Shown one piece after another: positions 19,042-29,093 of a stretch of DNA of 64,000 nt; within the stretch, counting starts at the first letter, position 1; every line of letters starts with the position of its first letter. The translations under genes and the position numbers were made by a program. This DNA comes from Oscillospiraceae bacterium. GTDB lineage: Bacteria; Bacillota; Clostridia; Oscillospirales; Oscillospiraceae. The stretch is taken from the NCBI GenBank assembly GCA_029257695.1, contig JARIAU010000025.1:1-64000 (forward strand), written 5' to 3'. The notes below the pieces were generated by a model. That model saw nothing but the letters and a program-made list of their open reading frames with translations, made no database searches and was not told the DNA's origin.

Positions 19042-20310
19042 ATGAGTTATCAAAGTACCCTAGACTACATACATAAAGTACAGTGGCGTGGGCAAAAGCC
19101 CGGTCTGGACCGCATTCTTCCCCTGCTGGAACAGTTGGGCAACCCTCACAAACGGCTCAAGTTTGTCCACATCGGCGGCACCAACGGCAAGGGCAGCACT
19201 TCCGCTATGGTGGAATCTGTCCTCCGCAAGGCCGGCTATCACACCGGACTGTACACCTCCCCTTTTATCAACCGCTTCAACGAACGGATCCGGGTCAATG
19301 GCTCCGAGATCCGGGATGAGGAGTTGGAGGAACTGGTGGATACCATCCGGCCCTTTGCCGATGCGATGGAGGACCCTCCCACAGAATTTGAGCTGATCAC
19401 CGCCATTGCCATGGCCTATTTCGCACAGCGCAACTGCGACATCGTGGTTCTGGAAGTGGGACTCGGCGGAGAATTTGACGCCACCAATGTGATCCCCTGT
19501 CCGGAAGTGGCCGTTCTGACCGCCATCGGACTGGACCATACCGCTGTGCTTGGCCCCACCATTGCCGATATTGCCCGTACCAAGTGCGGCATCATCAAAC
19601 CCGGCTGTGATGTGGTCAGCTACGGCCACGAACCGGAGGCCGACGCAGTGATCGAGGAAGTGTGCACCAAGCAGGAGGCCAAGCTGTGGCCGGTAGATTT
19701 TACCCGTTTGCACAGCAAATCCCTCTCGCTGGAGTATCGCATCTTTGATTATGGCCCCTTCACCGACCTGAAACTGCCGCTGCTGGCCAAATACCAGCCG
19801 AACAATGCCGCCGTTGCCATTACCACGCTGACTGCGCTTGCTCATAGAGGATGGCACATTACTCCCGAACATATCCGAGCCGGTTTGGAGTCCGTCGAAT
19901 GGCCCGGCCGATTCGAACTTTTGGGCCAGCATCCCACCTTCCTGTTGGATGGCAGTCACAATCCGCAGGGCATGGCCGCCACGGTGGAGAGTCTGAAGGA
20001 GCTGTTTCCCGGAGAAACATTCGTGTTTTTACTCTCCATGATGGCGGATAAAGATGTAGATGCCATGCTGCAGCTGCTGCTGCCTCTCGGAGAGCAGTTT
20101 TTCACCGTCACCGCCAATATCGCCCGGGCTATGCCGGCACAGGAGCTGGCGGACAAGCTGAAGGCATTGGGCGCACAGGCGGAGTGCTGTGCGTCCATTC
20201 AGGAAGGCGTGCGGGCCGCCGAAGGTGCCGCCGGCTTCAACGGTCGAGTCTGCGCACTGGGCACCCTCTACTTCTCCGGTGATGTCCGAACCGCCTTTCA
20301 ATCCACCTGA
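19042..20310 (+). CDS. folC: Bifunctional folylpolyglutamate/dihydrofolate synthase
   Basis: HIGGTNGKGSTSAMVESVLRKAGYHTGLYTSPFINRFNERI. Confidence 0.95.
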   Translation: MSYQSTLDYIHKVQWRGQKPGLDRILPLLEQLGNPHKRLKFVHIGGTNGKGSTSAMVESVLRKAGYHTGLYTSPFINRFNERIRVNGSEIRDEELEELVDTIRPFADAMEDPPTEFELITAIAMAYFAQRNCDIVVLEVGLGGEFDATNVIPCPEVAVLTAIGLDHTAVLGPTIADIARTKCGIIKPGCDVVSYGHEPEADAVIEEVCTKQEAKLWPVDFTRLHSKSLSLEYRIFDYGPFTDLKLPLLAKYQPNNAAVAITTLTALAHRGWHITPEHIRAGLESVEWPGRFELLGQHPTFLLDGSHNPQGMAATVESLKELFPGETFVFLLSMMADKDVDAMLQLLLPLGEQFFTVTANIARAMPAQELADKLKALGAQAECCASIQEGVRAAEGAAGFNGRVCALGTLYFSGDVRTAFQST

Positions 20311-20403
20311 TTCAATAAATTAGCAATCCAAGCGGCAGTCTTGCTAAAGACTGCCGCTATTTTGCACTCTATCTTCTTCATAAACTATTTACATCTCGGT
20401 CTA

Positions 20404-20432
20404 TTGACATATGATAGGGGGAGTGCTATATT
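20404..20432 (+). promoter_or_regulatory. Sigma-A promoter of the hrcA operon
   Basis: TTGACA-17 nt-TATATT. Confidence 0.8.
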
Positions 20433-20436
20433 ATCT

Positions 20437-20463
20437 TTAGCACTTGAGGATATAGAGTGCTAA
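20437..20463 (+). promoter_or_regulatory. CIRCE element (HrcA operator)
   Basis: TTAGCACTT-N9-GAGTGCTAA, one mismatch to the TTAGCACTC-N9-GAGTGCTAA consensus. Confidence 0.93.
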
Positions 20464-20487
20464 ACACCTTACAAAGGAGGAACAACT

Positions 20488-21576
20488 ATGGAACTGACCG
20501 AACGCCGGCGAAAAATCCTGCGCACCATCGTGGAAAGTTACATCTCCACGGCGGAGCCTATCGGTTCCAAAGCCATTGCAGAGCGTGCCGGGCTGACCTG
20601 TTCCTCTGCCACCATCCGAAACGAGATGGCCGAGCTGGAACGGCTGGGACTTTTGGTCCAGCCTCACACCTCCTCCGGCCGCATCCCCACCCCTGCCGGG
20701 TATCGCTTCTATGTCAACGAATTGATGGAGGAGCACACCCTCAGTATGCAGGAAACCCAGAGCATCAACAATCAGATGCACATGAAAATGGCAGAACTGG
20801 ATCGGGTGATCGATCAGGCCGGACGCATGGTGAGTCAACTCACCAACTATCCCGCCTTTGCTATGGCAGATCGGCGTCAGCAGGCCACCATCACCCGCTA
20901 TGATCTGCTGATGGTGGATCAAAACAGTTTCATCATTGTGGTTATGACCAACCTGAATGTGGTCAAGAATAAATTGGTGAAGCTGCCAACAGATGTCAAC
21001 GAACCGCAGCTCCAGCTGCTCAACACCCTGCTGAACACCTCTTTCGTCGGCAAAACAGCCGATGAGCTTAGTCCGGAACTGATGCACATGGCAGAAAAAG
21101 CCGTGGGCAGTGCCTATGGACTGATTTCACTGGTCGTTTCTTTCGCCATCGAAGTGTTGGAAGATGCAGGGCGAGCGGTGCACACCTCCGGTGCCAATCG
21201 GATTTTGGAGCACAGCGAATATCAGGATGTGGACAAAGCCCACGACCTGCTCAGTTATCTGGAAAATCCCGAGCTGACCCAGCTGCCCCGTGCCATGGGT
21301 GACAGCGACACCACCATCCTCATCGGCCCGGAAAATGTCTCCGAGGCTCTGAAGGACACCAGTGTGGTGATGGCCAGCTACGATATTGGCGAAGGGATGC
21401 GTGGCGTGATCGGCGTGGTGGGTCCCACCCGCATGGATTATGCCAAGGTCACCGCTCGCCTGAACTATTTTGCCGAAAGTCTGAGCAAGATGTTCGGCAA
21501 GGGAGAAGCAGAGCTGCCCGAGCGAAAGACAGCCCCTGCATTGCAGGCTCCCAAAGAAAAATCTGATGATACCTAA
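20488..21576 (+). CDS. hrcA: Heat-inducible transcription repressor HrcA
   Basis: ELTERRRKILRTIVESYISTAEPIGSKAIAE; first gene of the CIRCE operon. Confidence 0.96.
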   Translation: MELTERRRKILRTIVESYISTAEPIGSKAIAERAGLTCSSATIRNEMAELERLGLLVQPHTSSGRIPTPAGYRFYVNELMEEHTLSMQETQSINNQMHMKMAELDRVIDQAGRMVSQLTNYPAFAMADRRQQATITRYDLLMVDQNSFIIVVMTNLNVVKNKLVKLPTDVNEPQLQLLNTLLNTSFVGKTADELSPELMHMAEKAVGSAYGLISLVVSFAIEVLEDAGRAVHTSGANRILEHSEYQDVDKAHDLLSYLENPELTQLPRAMGDSDTTILIGPENVSEALKDTSVVMASYDIGEGMRGVIGVVGPTRMDYAKVTARLNYFAESLSKMFGKGEAELPERKTAPALQAPKEKSDDT

Positions 21577-21594
21577 CATGAAGGAGGTTCCCCC

Positions 21595-22158
21595 ATGAAT
21601 CAGAATCCGGAAACGGTCAACGAGGAAGTACAGGAGCCGGTTTGCGAAGAAACTTCTGTGGAAGAAACCACCGCAGCCTCTGCCGCAGAAACGACCGCAG
21701 AAGATACTTCCGATCTGCAGGCTGAACTGGACAAAGTCAAAGAGGCTCTTGCCCAGCAGGAAACGCAGTATCAGTATCTGGCCGCAGAATACGATAACTT
21801 CCGCCGCCGCAGTGCCAAGGAAAAGACCGATGCCTATTCCAAGGCAAAGGGCGACGCCGCACTGGCCTTCCTGCCTGTGTTTGACAATCTGCAGCGTGCT
21901 CTTGCGGCTCCCTGTGCGGACGCCGCCTATGCCAAGGGTGTGGAGATGACCATGACGCAGCTCCGTCAGGTGCTGGAAAGTCTGGACATTACTGAAATCC
22001 CCGCCTTGGGCGAAGCGTTTGACCCCAATATGCACAACGCTGTAATGCATGTGGACGATGAGTCCGTGGGCGAAAACACCATCGTGGATGTATTTCAGTC
22101 CGGCTTCCGCATGGGCGAGAAAGTCATCCGCTTCTCTATGGTCAAAGTGGCCAACTAA
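21595..22158 (+). CDS. grpE: Nucleotide exchange factor GrpE
   Basis: AAEYDNFRRRSAKEKTDAYSKAKGDAALAFLPVFDNLQRAL; position between hrcA and dnaK. Confidence 0.95.
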   Translation: MNQNPETVNEEVQEPVCEETSVEETTAASAAETTAEDTSDLQAELDKVKEALAQQETQYQYLAAEYDNFRRRSAKEKTDAYSKAKGDAALAFLPVFDNLQRALAAPCADAAYAKGVEMTMTQLRQVLESLDITEIPALGEAFDPNMHNAVMHVDDESVGENTIVDVFQSGFRMGEKVIRFSMVKVAN

Positions 22159-22199
22159 ATTTGTAAACAATCATCTATCTAATATAGGAGGAAATTATT

Positions 22200-24049
22200 A
22201 TGTCTAAGATTATCGGTATCGACCTGGGTACTACGAACTCTTGTGTCGCTGTTATGGAGGGCGGCGAGTCCGTCGTCATCACCAACGCAGAAGGTAACCG
22301 CACCACTCCCTCTGTTGTCGCTTTCTCCAAGGATGGCGAGCGCATGGTGGGTCAGGTCGCAAAGCGCCAGGCCATCACCAACCCCGACCGCACCATCAGC
22401 TCCATCAAGCGTGAGATGGGCACCGACTACAAGGTGGACATCGACGGCAAGAAGTACACGCCTCAGGAGATCTCTGCCATGGTGCTGCAGAAGCTGAAGT
22501 CCGACGCAGAGGCCTATCTGGGTCAGCCTGTCACCGAGGCTGTCATCACCGTTCCCGCTTACTTCACCGACGCTCAGCGTCAGGCCACCAAGGACGCCGG
22601 TAAGATTGCCGGTCTGGAAGTCAAGCGTATCATCAACGAGCCCACCGCTGCCGCTCTGGCTTACGGTGTGGATAAGGAAACTGCTCAGAAGGTCATGGTC
22701 TATGACCTGGGCGGCGGCACCTTCGATGTGTCCATTCTGGAAATCGATGATGGTGTCATCGAGGTTTTGGCCACGGCCGGTAACAACCGTCTGGGCGGCG
22801 ACGACTTTGACCAGTGCGTGATGGAGTATCTGGCCGCTGAATTCCGTCGTGAAACCGGTATCGACCTGTCCAGCGACAAGGTTGCTATGCAGCGCCTGAA
22901 GGAAGCTGCCGAGAAGGCCAAGATCGAGTTGAGCGGTGTCACCACCTCCAACATCAACCTGCCTTATATCACGGCAGATGCCACCGGCCCCAAGCATCTG
23001 GAAATGACTCTGACCCGTGCCAAGTTCAACGAGCTGACCAACCATCTGGTGCAGGCCACCATGGGTCCCGTGCGTCAGGCTCTGAGCGACGCCGGTCTGG
23101 ACGCCAGCGAGCTGTCCAAGGTTCTGCTGGTCGGCGGTTCCAGCCGTATCCCCGCAGTTCAGGACGCCGTGAAGAGCATCACCGGCAAGGACGGCTTCAA
23201 GGGCATCAACCCCGACGAGTGCGTGGCCATGGGTGCTGCTCTCAGGGCGGCGTTCTGAAGGGCGATGTAAAGGGTCTGCTGCTGCTGGATGTCACTCCTC
23301 TGTCTCTGGGTATTGAAACCATGGGCGGTGTGTTCACCAAGCTGATCGAGCGCAACACCACCATCCCCGTGAAGAAGAGCCAGATCTTCTCCACCGCTGC
23401 TGACAATCAGACCTCTGTTGAGGTTCATGTCCTGCAGGGTGAGCGTGAAATGGCTGCTTACAACAAGACTCTGGGCCGTTTCCATCTGGACGGCATTGCT
23501 CCCGCACGCCGCGGCGTGCCTCAGATCGAGGTCACCTTCAACATTGACGCTAACGGCATTGTGACGGTTTCCGCTAAGGATCTGGGCACCGGTAAGGAGC
23601 AGAACATCACCATCACTTCCTCCTCCAACCTGAGCAAGGAAGACATTGACAAGGCCGTTGAGGAAGCCGCTCAGTATGCTTCCGAGGACGCCAAGCGCAA
23701 GGAAGAGGTCGATGTCCGCAATCAGGCCGATCAGATGGTCTATCAGTGCGATCAGACCGTCTCCGAGCTGGGCGACAAGATCTCCGCAGATGAGAAGGGC
23801 CAGATCGAGGCTGCAAAGTCCAAACTGCAGGAGACGCTGAAGGGCACCGATGTGGAGGCCATCAAGTCCGCTACCGAGGAGCTGACCAAGGTCTTCTATG
23901 ACATCTCTTCCAAGCTCTATCAGCAGGCCGGCGCTCAGGGCGCTCCCACCGGCGATCCCACTGGTGCCACCGGTGCAACCGGTTCCGCCGGCGGTCAGGA
24001 CTACTATGACGCCGACTACGAGGTCGTGGACGACGACAACAATCAGTAA
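22200..24049 (+). pseudogene. dnaK: Molecular chaperone DnaK, interrupted by a 1-nt deletion near 23241
   Basis: ORF 22200..23258 ([18 protein letters not shown]...[12 protein letters not shown]) continues in another frame 23219..24049 ([29 protein letters not shown]...). Confidence 0.93.
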
Positions 24050-24064
24050 TCATAGGAAACTGCG

Positions 24065-24086
24065 GGCGGGGTGCTCTCACCCCGCC
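24065..24086 (+). terminator. Hairpin between dnaK and dnaJ (partial terminator/attenuator)
   Basis: GGCGGGGTG-CTCT-CACCCCGCC followed by GTTTCCTT. Confidence 0.5.
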
Positions 24087-24136
24087 GTTTCCTTCCGTCT
24101 TCCCAAAATCTTTCTCACAAGAAGGTGAGTTGTTAC

Positions 24137-25303
24137 ATGGCTGAAACGAAACGAGACTATTATGAAGTGCTGGGCGTCGATCGCTCGGCATCCAATGACG
24201 AAATTAAAAAGGCCTATCGTAAGCTGGCCAAGAAGTATCACCCCGATCTGAACCCCGGCGACAAGGAAGCCGAGGCAAAGTTCAAGGAGATCAACGAAGC
24301 TTATGAGGTGCTGTCTGACAGCGACAAGCGCGGCCGTTACGATCAGTATGGTCATGCCGGCGTGGATCCCAACTTTGGTGCCGGTGGCTTTGGCGGCGGC
24401 GCCGCCGGATTTGACGATTTTGATCTGGGCGACATCTTCTCCTCCTTCTTCGGCGGCGGCTTTGGCGGCGGCGGTCGTCAGCGCAATCCCAACGCCCCCA
24501 TTCCCGGCGATGATCTGCGTGCCCGTCTGGTTCTGAGCTTTGAAGAGGCCTGCTTTGGCTGCGAAAAGGAGATCAGCATCAACCGGGTGGAAACCTGCTC
24601 CGATTGCAAGGGCACCGGCTGTGAGCCCGGCACCACCGCTGAGGTCTGTCCGGATTGCCACGGCACCGGTTATGTGCAGGTGCAGCGCCGCACGATGCTG
24701 GGCGTGATGAGCACCTCTCAGCCCTGCGACCGCTGCAAGGGCAAGGGCAAGATCATCCATCAGCCCTGCAAGACCTGCCACGGTGCAGGGGCCACTCGTA
24801 GAGCCCGTAAAATCAATGTGAAGATTCCTGCCGGTGCCGATACCGGAAACGCCTTCTCCCTGCGTGGCCAGGGTCATGCCGGTGCGAATGGCGGTCCTGC
24901 CGGCGATCTGATCGTGATGGTAGAAGTGCGTCCGCATCCCTTCTTCCGCAGAGATGGCAGCAATGTCCTTATGGAAAAGGAAATTTCCTTCGTGGATGCC
25001 GCTCTGGGTGCGGATCTGGAAATTCCCACCATCGACGGCAAGGTGCGTTACAAACTGCCGGCCGGAACACAGACCAACACTACCGTCCGCCTGCGGGGAC
25101 AGGGTATTCCCAACCTCAACGGGCGTGGCAGAGGTGATCAGTATGTCACCTTCCAGGTCAAGGTACCTACCAGCCTCACAGATGTTCAGAAGGAAGCCCT
25201 GCACCGCTTTGACAAGGCGATGCGCGGCGAGCCGCTGGATACCAGCGAACCCCCGTTCGGCAAGGGCAGAGGTCTGTTCGACAAGGGCAAAAAGAAAAAA
25301 TAA
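24137..25303 (+). CDS. dnaJ: Molecular chaperone DnaJ
   Basis: J domain HPDLNPGD, Gly-rich region, four CxxCxGxG zinc motifs. Confidence 0.96.
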   Translation: MAETKRDYYEVLGVDRSASNDEIKKAYRKLAKKYHPDLNPGDKEAEAKFKEINEAYEVLSDSDKRGRYDQYGHAGVDPNFGAGGFGGGAAGFDDFDLGDIFSSFFGGGFGGGGRQRNPNAPIPGDDLRARLVLSFEEACFGCEKEISINRVETCSDCKGTGCEPGTTAEVCPDCHGTGYVQVQRRTMLGVMSTSQPCDRCKGKGKIIHQPCKTCHGAGATRRARKINVKIPAGADTGNAFSLRGQGHAGANGGPAGDLIVMVEVRPHPFFRRDGSNVLMEKEISFVDAALGADLEIPTIDGKVRYKLPAGTQTNTTVRLRGQGIPNLNGRGRGDQYVTFQVKVPTSLTDVQKEALHRFDKAMRGEPLDTSEPPFGKGRGLFDKGKKKK

Positions 25304-25322
25304 GCCGGACTACCGGCCAATT

Positions 25323-25353
25323 CAGGGCAGTACCATAGGTACTGCCCTTTTTT
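25323..25353 (+). terminator. Intrinsic terminator after dnaJ
   Basis: AGGGCAGTACC-ATA-GGTACTGCCCTTTTTT. Confidence 0.9.
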
Positions 25354-25481
25354 AGTCTTTTTTCTGTAATTTTCAAACAAACCAAAGGTTTTTCTTTGGA
25401 AGTAGTGGCAAACGGACAAAAGTGTGGTATACTTATGCTGATTTTGATTTCGTTGTAATTTGCAGTAATTGAGGTGTCTTT

Positions 25482-26297
25482 ATGTACTATGCAGACAGCC
25501 ACACTCACTCCATCATCTCCCGGGACAGCGACGCTCCTCGGGCCGACATGGCAAAGGGCGCAATCGACGCCGGTATTTCTGAAATTTGCTTCACCGATCA
25601 CTACGATATTCTGGACATCGATGGGAGCTACAACCCTTATTTTGACTGGGCCCCGGTTCGTCAGGAGCAGAAGAAGGCACTGGACGCCTGGGGGGATCGA
25701 ATTCGGATTCGCAGCGGCATTGAAATCGGCAATGTCCCCACGGATTTTACCTGCGGCGATCGGGTGCAGCAGGAGCCGGATTTGGATTTTGTCATCTGCT
25801 CGGTTCATAATCTGCCCCAATCTGCCGGCGGGCTTGACTTTTATGATTTTCATTACGAAGATCCCGACACCTGCTACCGCCATCTGGATCATTACTTTCA
25901 GACCATGATGGAAAGTGTCCAGTGGGGTCACTTTGACACCTTCGGTCATATTCCCTATCCTCTGCGCTATATGCGGGATCGGGATGGGCAGGAAGTGAAT
26001 TTAGGCCGCTATCAGGAACAGATCCGTGCCATTTTGCAGGTTCTGATCTCCAAAGGAAAAGGCGTAGAAGTCAACACCAAAAATTGGTCCCCCCGTATCG
26101 AGCAGGACTACCTGGCCCTGATGACCACCTATTATGAACTGGGCGGCGACATCGTCACCGTGGGCAGCGACGCCCATTCTCCGGAGGCGGTCGGCGCTCA
26201 GATTCCCCGTGTCTATGACATGCTTCGGAGCATCGGGTTCCGTTTTGTGGCGGCTTACACCCTGCGCACGCCTCACTTCATTTCTTTGGAGGGTTAA
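25482..26297 (+). CDS. PHP-domain histidinol-phosphatase-like protein
   Basis: YYADSHTHSIISRDSDA, CFTDHYD, VTVGSDAHSPEAVG. Confidence 0.85.
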   Translation: MYYADSHTHSIISRDSDAPRADMAKGAIDAGISEICFTDHYDILDIDGSYNPYFDWAPVRQEQKKALDAWGDRIRIRSGIEIGNVPTDFTCGDRVQQEPDLDFVICSVHNLPQSAGGLDFYDFHYEDPDTCYRHLDHYFQTMMESVQWGHFDTFGHIPYPLRYMRDRDGQEVNLGRYQEQIRAILQVLISKGKGVEVNTKNWSPRIEQDYLALMTTYYELGGDIVTVGSDAHSPEAVGAQIPRVYDMLRSIGFRFVAAYTLRTPHFISLEG

Positions 26298-26404
26298 TCC
26301 AGCTTTCCCTCAAACAAAAAATTTTGACACAGCCCCTTTGATTTCTGTCCGAGGGGTCTGTTTTGCTGTTTTCTGTTTTCAGTTTGAACAAAAGGAACTT
26401 TTCT

Positions 26405-27541
26405 ATGGATATCACAACAAAATTGCAGCAGATCTGTCAAGGATTCCGCATCCAGGGCGAATTCATTGGCTACTCTCATATTAAGGTCGGCAATGTGAAC
26501 CAGACCTATCAGGTGCGCTTCCGCAAGGAGGACGGTATGGAAAAGGACTATATTGTCCAAGAGGTCAACACCTACGCCTTCCGCCGTCCGAAAGAGGTGA
26601 TGCACAACATCGACCTGGTGACCGAGCACATCCGTGCCAAAAAGCCCGGTCAGGTGGCGCTGCACTTCCACCATACCGAAGACCGGCTCACTTATATTTT
26701 TGACCGGGATGGGTTCTGGCGGCTGTGCAACTACATCCCCTCCAACACCTTCAGCGTCTGTGCCGACGATTCCGTTCTCCGTGGCACCGCCGAGGCGTTT
26801 GGCGAGTTCCAGCAGCTGCTGTCCGATTTTGACGCCACCCAGCTCTATGAAACCATTTATCATTTCCACGACACCCCCCATCGGCTGGCTGATCTGTTCC
26901 AGAGCGCCCACACCGATCCGCTGGGGCGGAGTGATGAGATTCAGCCGGAGTTGGAGTATATCCATTCCGTGGCGGAGCAGGCCTGTACTTTGTCCTATCT
27001 GCGGCAGGACGGAAAGCTGCCCATCCGGGTCACCCATAATGATACCAAGATCAACAATGTTCTCTTTGACCCCCAGACCCACCAGCCGGTGGCGGTAATT
27101 GATTTGGACACGGTGATGCCCGGCCTGATTGCCCACGATTTCGGCGACGCCATCCGCTCCGCCGCCAACTGCGCCGGCGAGGACTGCACGGACCTCACAA
27201 AGGTGGACTGCAACCTGAATGTGTTTCGCACCTTCACCTTGGGCTTTCTGAAGAAAACAGCTCCCATTCTCACCCACCATGAACTGCACACGCTGGCCCT
27301 CAGCCCCTTCGTACTGGCTGTGGAGTTGGGCAGCCGCTTTTTGGATGACTATTTGCAGGGCGACCACTATTTCCACATTGACTACCCCACCCACAACTTG
27401 GTGCGTGGACGCTGTCAGCTGGAGCTATCCAAGCGTATGTGGGAAAAACTGCCCCAAATGGAGTCCATTGTGGCGGACTGTTATCAGCAGGTCATGCAGC
27501 AGCCCATGAGTTCCCCCTCCCCGCTTCAATTTACCATTTGA
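26405..27541 (+). CDS. Phosphotransferase-family sugar kinase, N-acetylhexosamine 1-kinase-like
   Basis: VTHNDTKINNVLFD catalytic loop, VIDLDTVMPGLIAHDFGDAIR. Confidence 0.8.
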   Translation: MDITTKLQQICQGFRIQGEFIGYSHIKVGNVNQTYQVRFRKEDGMEKDYIVQEVNTYAFRRPKEVMHNIDLVTEHIRAKKPGQVALHFHHTEDRLTYIFDRDGFWRLCNYIPSNTFSVCADDSVLRGTAEAFGEFQQLLSDFDATQLYETIYHFHDTPHRLADLFQSAHTDPLGRSDEIQPELEYIHSVAEQACTLSYLRQDGKLPIRVTHNDTKINNVLFDPQTHQPVAVIDLDTVMPGLIAHDFGDAIRSAANCAGEDCTDLTKVDCNLNVFRTFTLGFLKKTAPILTHHELHTLALSPFVLAVELGSRFLDDYLQGDHYFHIDYPTHNLVRGRCQLELSKRMWEKLPQMESIVADCYQQVMQQPMSSPSPLQFTI

Positions 27542-27549
27542 CACACAAC

Positions 27550-27573
27550 ACACCCGCTCTTTGGAGCGGGTGT
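27550..27573 (+). terminator. Intrinsic terminator
   Basis: ACACCCGCTC-TTTG-GAGCGGGTGT. Confidence 0.75.
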
Positions 27574-27706
27574 TTCTTGCCTGCCGCTCCGACATCCGTC
27601 GTTTTCATGGTCCCGTGCCTTTCCCATCATGCCCCTTCTTCTCTCTCGCTTCTTTTGACTGGGTGTGGTTGGTTCGGAACCCCGAGTGTTCTGCCGTTGA
27701 CTTAGA

Positions 27707-27735
27707 TTGACGGCATTTTACAGAGCGACTATAAT
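27707..27735 (+). promoter_or_regulatory. Sigma-A promoter for the chromate transporter pair
   Basis: TTGACG-17 nt-TATAAT. Confidence 0.75.
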
Positions 27736-27828
27736 AACTAAATGTTCCGTTGCACGCAAAGACTTTCGCTTGCAGCGAAATGCAATCCCCTGCTGCCCCT
27801 AGGCGGCGGCTCAAAAGGAATGAGGTCT

Positions 27829-28392
27829 ATGAGTCAACCCCGTACCAAGCTGCTCTGGCAGCTGTTTTTCACCTTTTTTACCATTGGTCTGTTCACCTTT
27901 GGCGGAGGCTATGCCATGCTGCCCCTTATTATGCGGGAAGTCGTACATCACCACCATTGGATGAAAGAGGATGAAATTCTGGAAATGACCGCCATTGCAG
28001 AATCCACCCCCGGTCCTATTGCAGTCAACTCCGCCACCTTTGTGGGCCAGCGCATGGCCGGCTTTTCCGGCGCTCTGGCCGCCACCACCGGCGTGGTCCT
28101 CCCCAGTTTTCTCATCATTTTGCTGTTGTCCCAAGTGCTGGACGCATTTTCTCATCTTCCCGCGGTCACTTACGCCTTTCTCGGTGTGCGCGCCGGCGTA
28201 CTTGCTTTGATTTTCCACACCCTTTGGAAGATGGCGAAGAAATTGGAGCGCAGCACCGTTCCGATTCTGATTGCCTCCCTCGCCTTTCTGGGGGCCGGAA
28301 TTTTGGGGCTGAATGCCATTTTGGTACTGCTGTGCTGTGCTGTGTTCGGACTGGTTGTATTTCAAACCACCCACAAGGAGGAAACACCGTGA
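27829..28392 (+). CDS. Chromate transporter, half-size subunit 1
   Basis: FFTIGLFTFGGGYAMLPLI...ESTPGPIAVNSATFVGQ. Confidence 0.92.
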   Translation: MSQPRTKLLWQLFFTFFTIGLFTFGGGYAMLPLIMREVVHHHHWMKEDEILEMTAIAESTPGPIAVNSATFVGQRMAGFSGALAATTGVVLPSFLIILLLSQVLDAFSHLPAVTYAFLGVRAGVLALIFHTLWKMAKKLERSTVPILIASLAFLGAGILGLNAILVLLCCAVFGLVVFQTTHKEETP

Positions 28393-28961
28393 TTTTTCTG
28401 GATCTGTTCTGGACCTTCTTCAAGATTGGTCTGTTCACCTTCGGCGGCGGCTATGCCATGCTGCCTTTGATTCAAACCGCAGTACTGGAGCACGGCTGGA
28501 TGGAGCAAGAAATGCTGGTCAACTTTGTCGCCGTCAGCGAAAGTACTCCCGGCCCCTTTGCCATTAACATGGCGACCTTTGTCGGCTCCACCATGGGTGG
28601 GTTCTGGGGCGCACTCTGTGCCACACTGGGCGTGGTTCTGCCCAGTTTTCTTATCATCCTTCTGATTGCCCGCTGCTTTTCCAAATTCCGCTCCAGCCGC
28701 CCTGTGCGAGGGATTCTGTTTGGCCTGAAACCGGCCGTAGTTGGTATGATCGGTGCCGCCCTGCTTTCTGTGGCGGCCACGGTCTTCTTTCCGGACGGAC
28801 TCTCTTGGGCGGTCTTTACCTCCCCTCGCTTTTATGTGTGTCTCGGGATCTGCGCACTTATGGTCGTGCTTGCTGTTCGCAAGATCCACCCCATTGCGAT
28901 CATTGTGCTGTCCGCCCTTCTTGGCATTGCCGCAGGCTATACCCTCCACCTACCGATGTGA
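28389..28961 (+). CDS. Chromate transporter, half-size subunit 2 (GTG start overlapping the stop of subunit 1)
   Basis: FFKIGLFTFGGGYAMLPLI...ESTPGPFAINMATFVG; AAGGAGG RBS before GTG 28389. Confidence 0.9.
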   Translation: MIFLDLFWTFFKIGLFTFGGGYAMLPLIQTAVLEHGWMEQEMLVNFVAVSESTPGPFAINMATFVGSTMGGFWGALCATLGVVLPSFLIILLIARCFSKFRSSRPVRGILFGLKPAVVGMIGAALLSVAATVFFPDGLSWAVFTSPRFYVCLGICALMVVLAVRKIHPIAIIVLSALLGIAAGYTLHLPM

Positions 28962-29093
28962 CCCATGCACCCTTTGGGAACAACATCCATAATTTGACAA
29001 TAAGCACTGGGAATGATATGATTTTCCAGCCCCATCGATCCGGTCACAGACCGGACCTATGAGTCCCTTTTTTGAAAGAAAGTAGGATGCACT

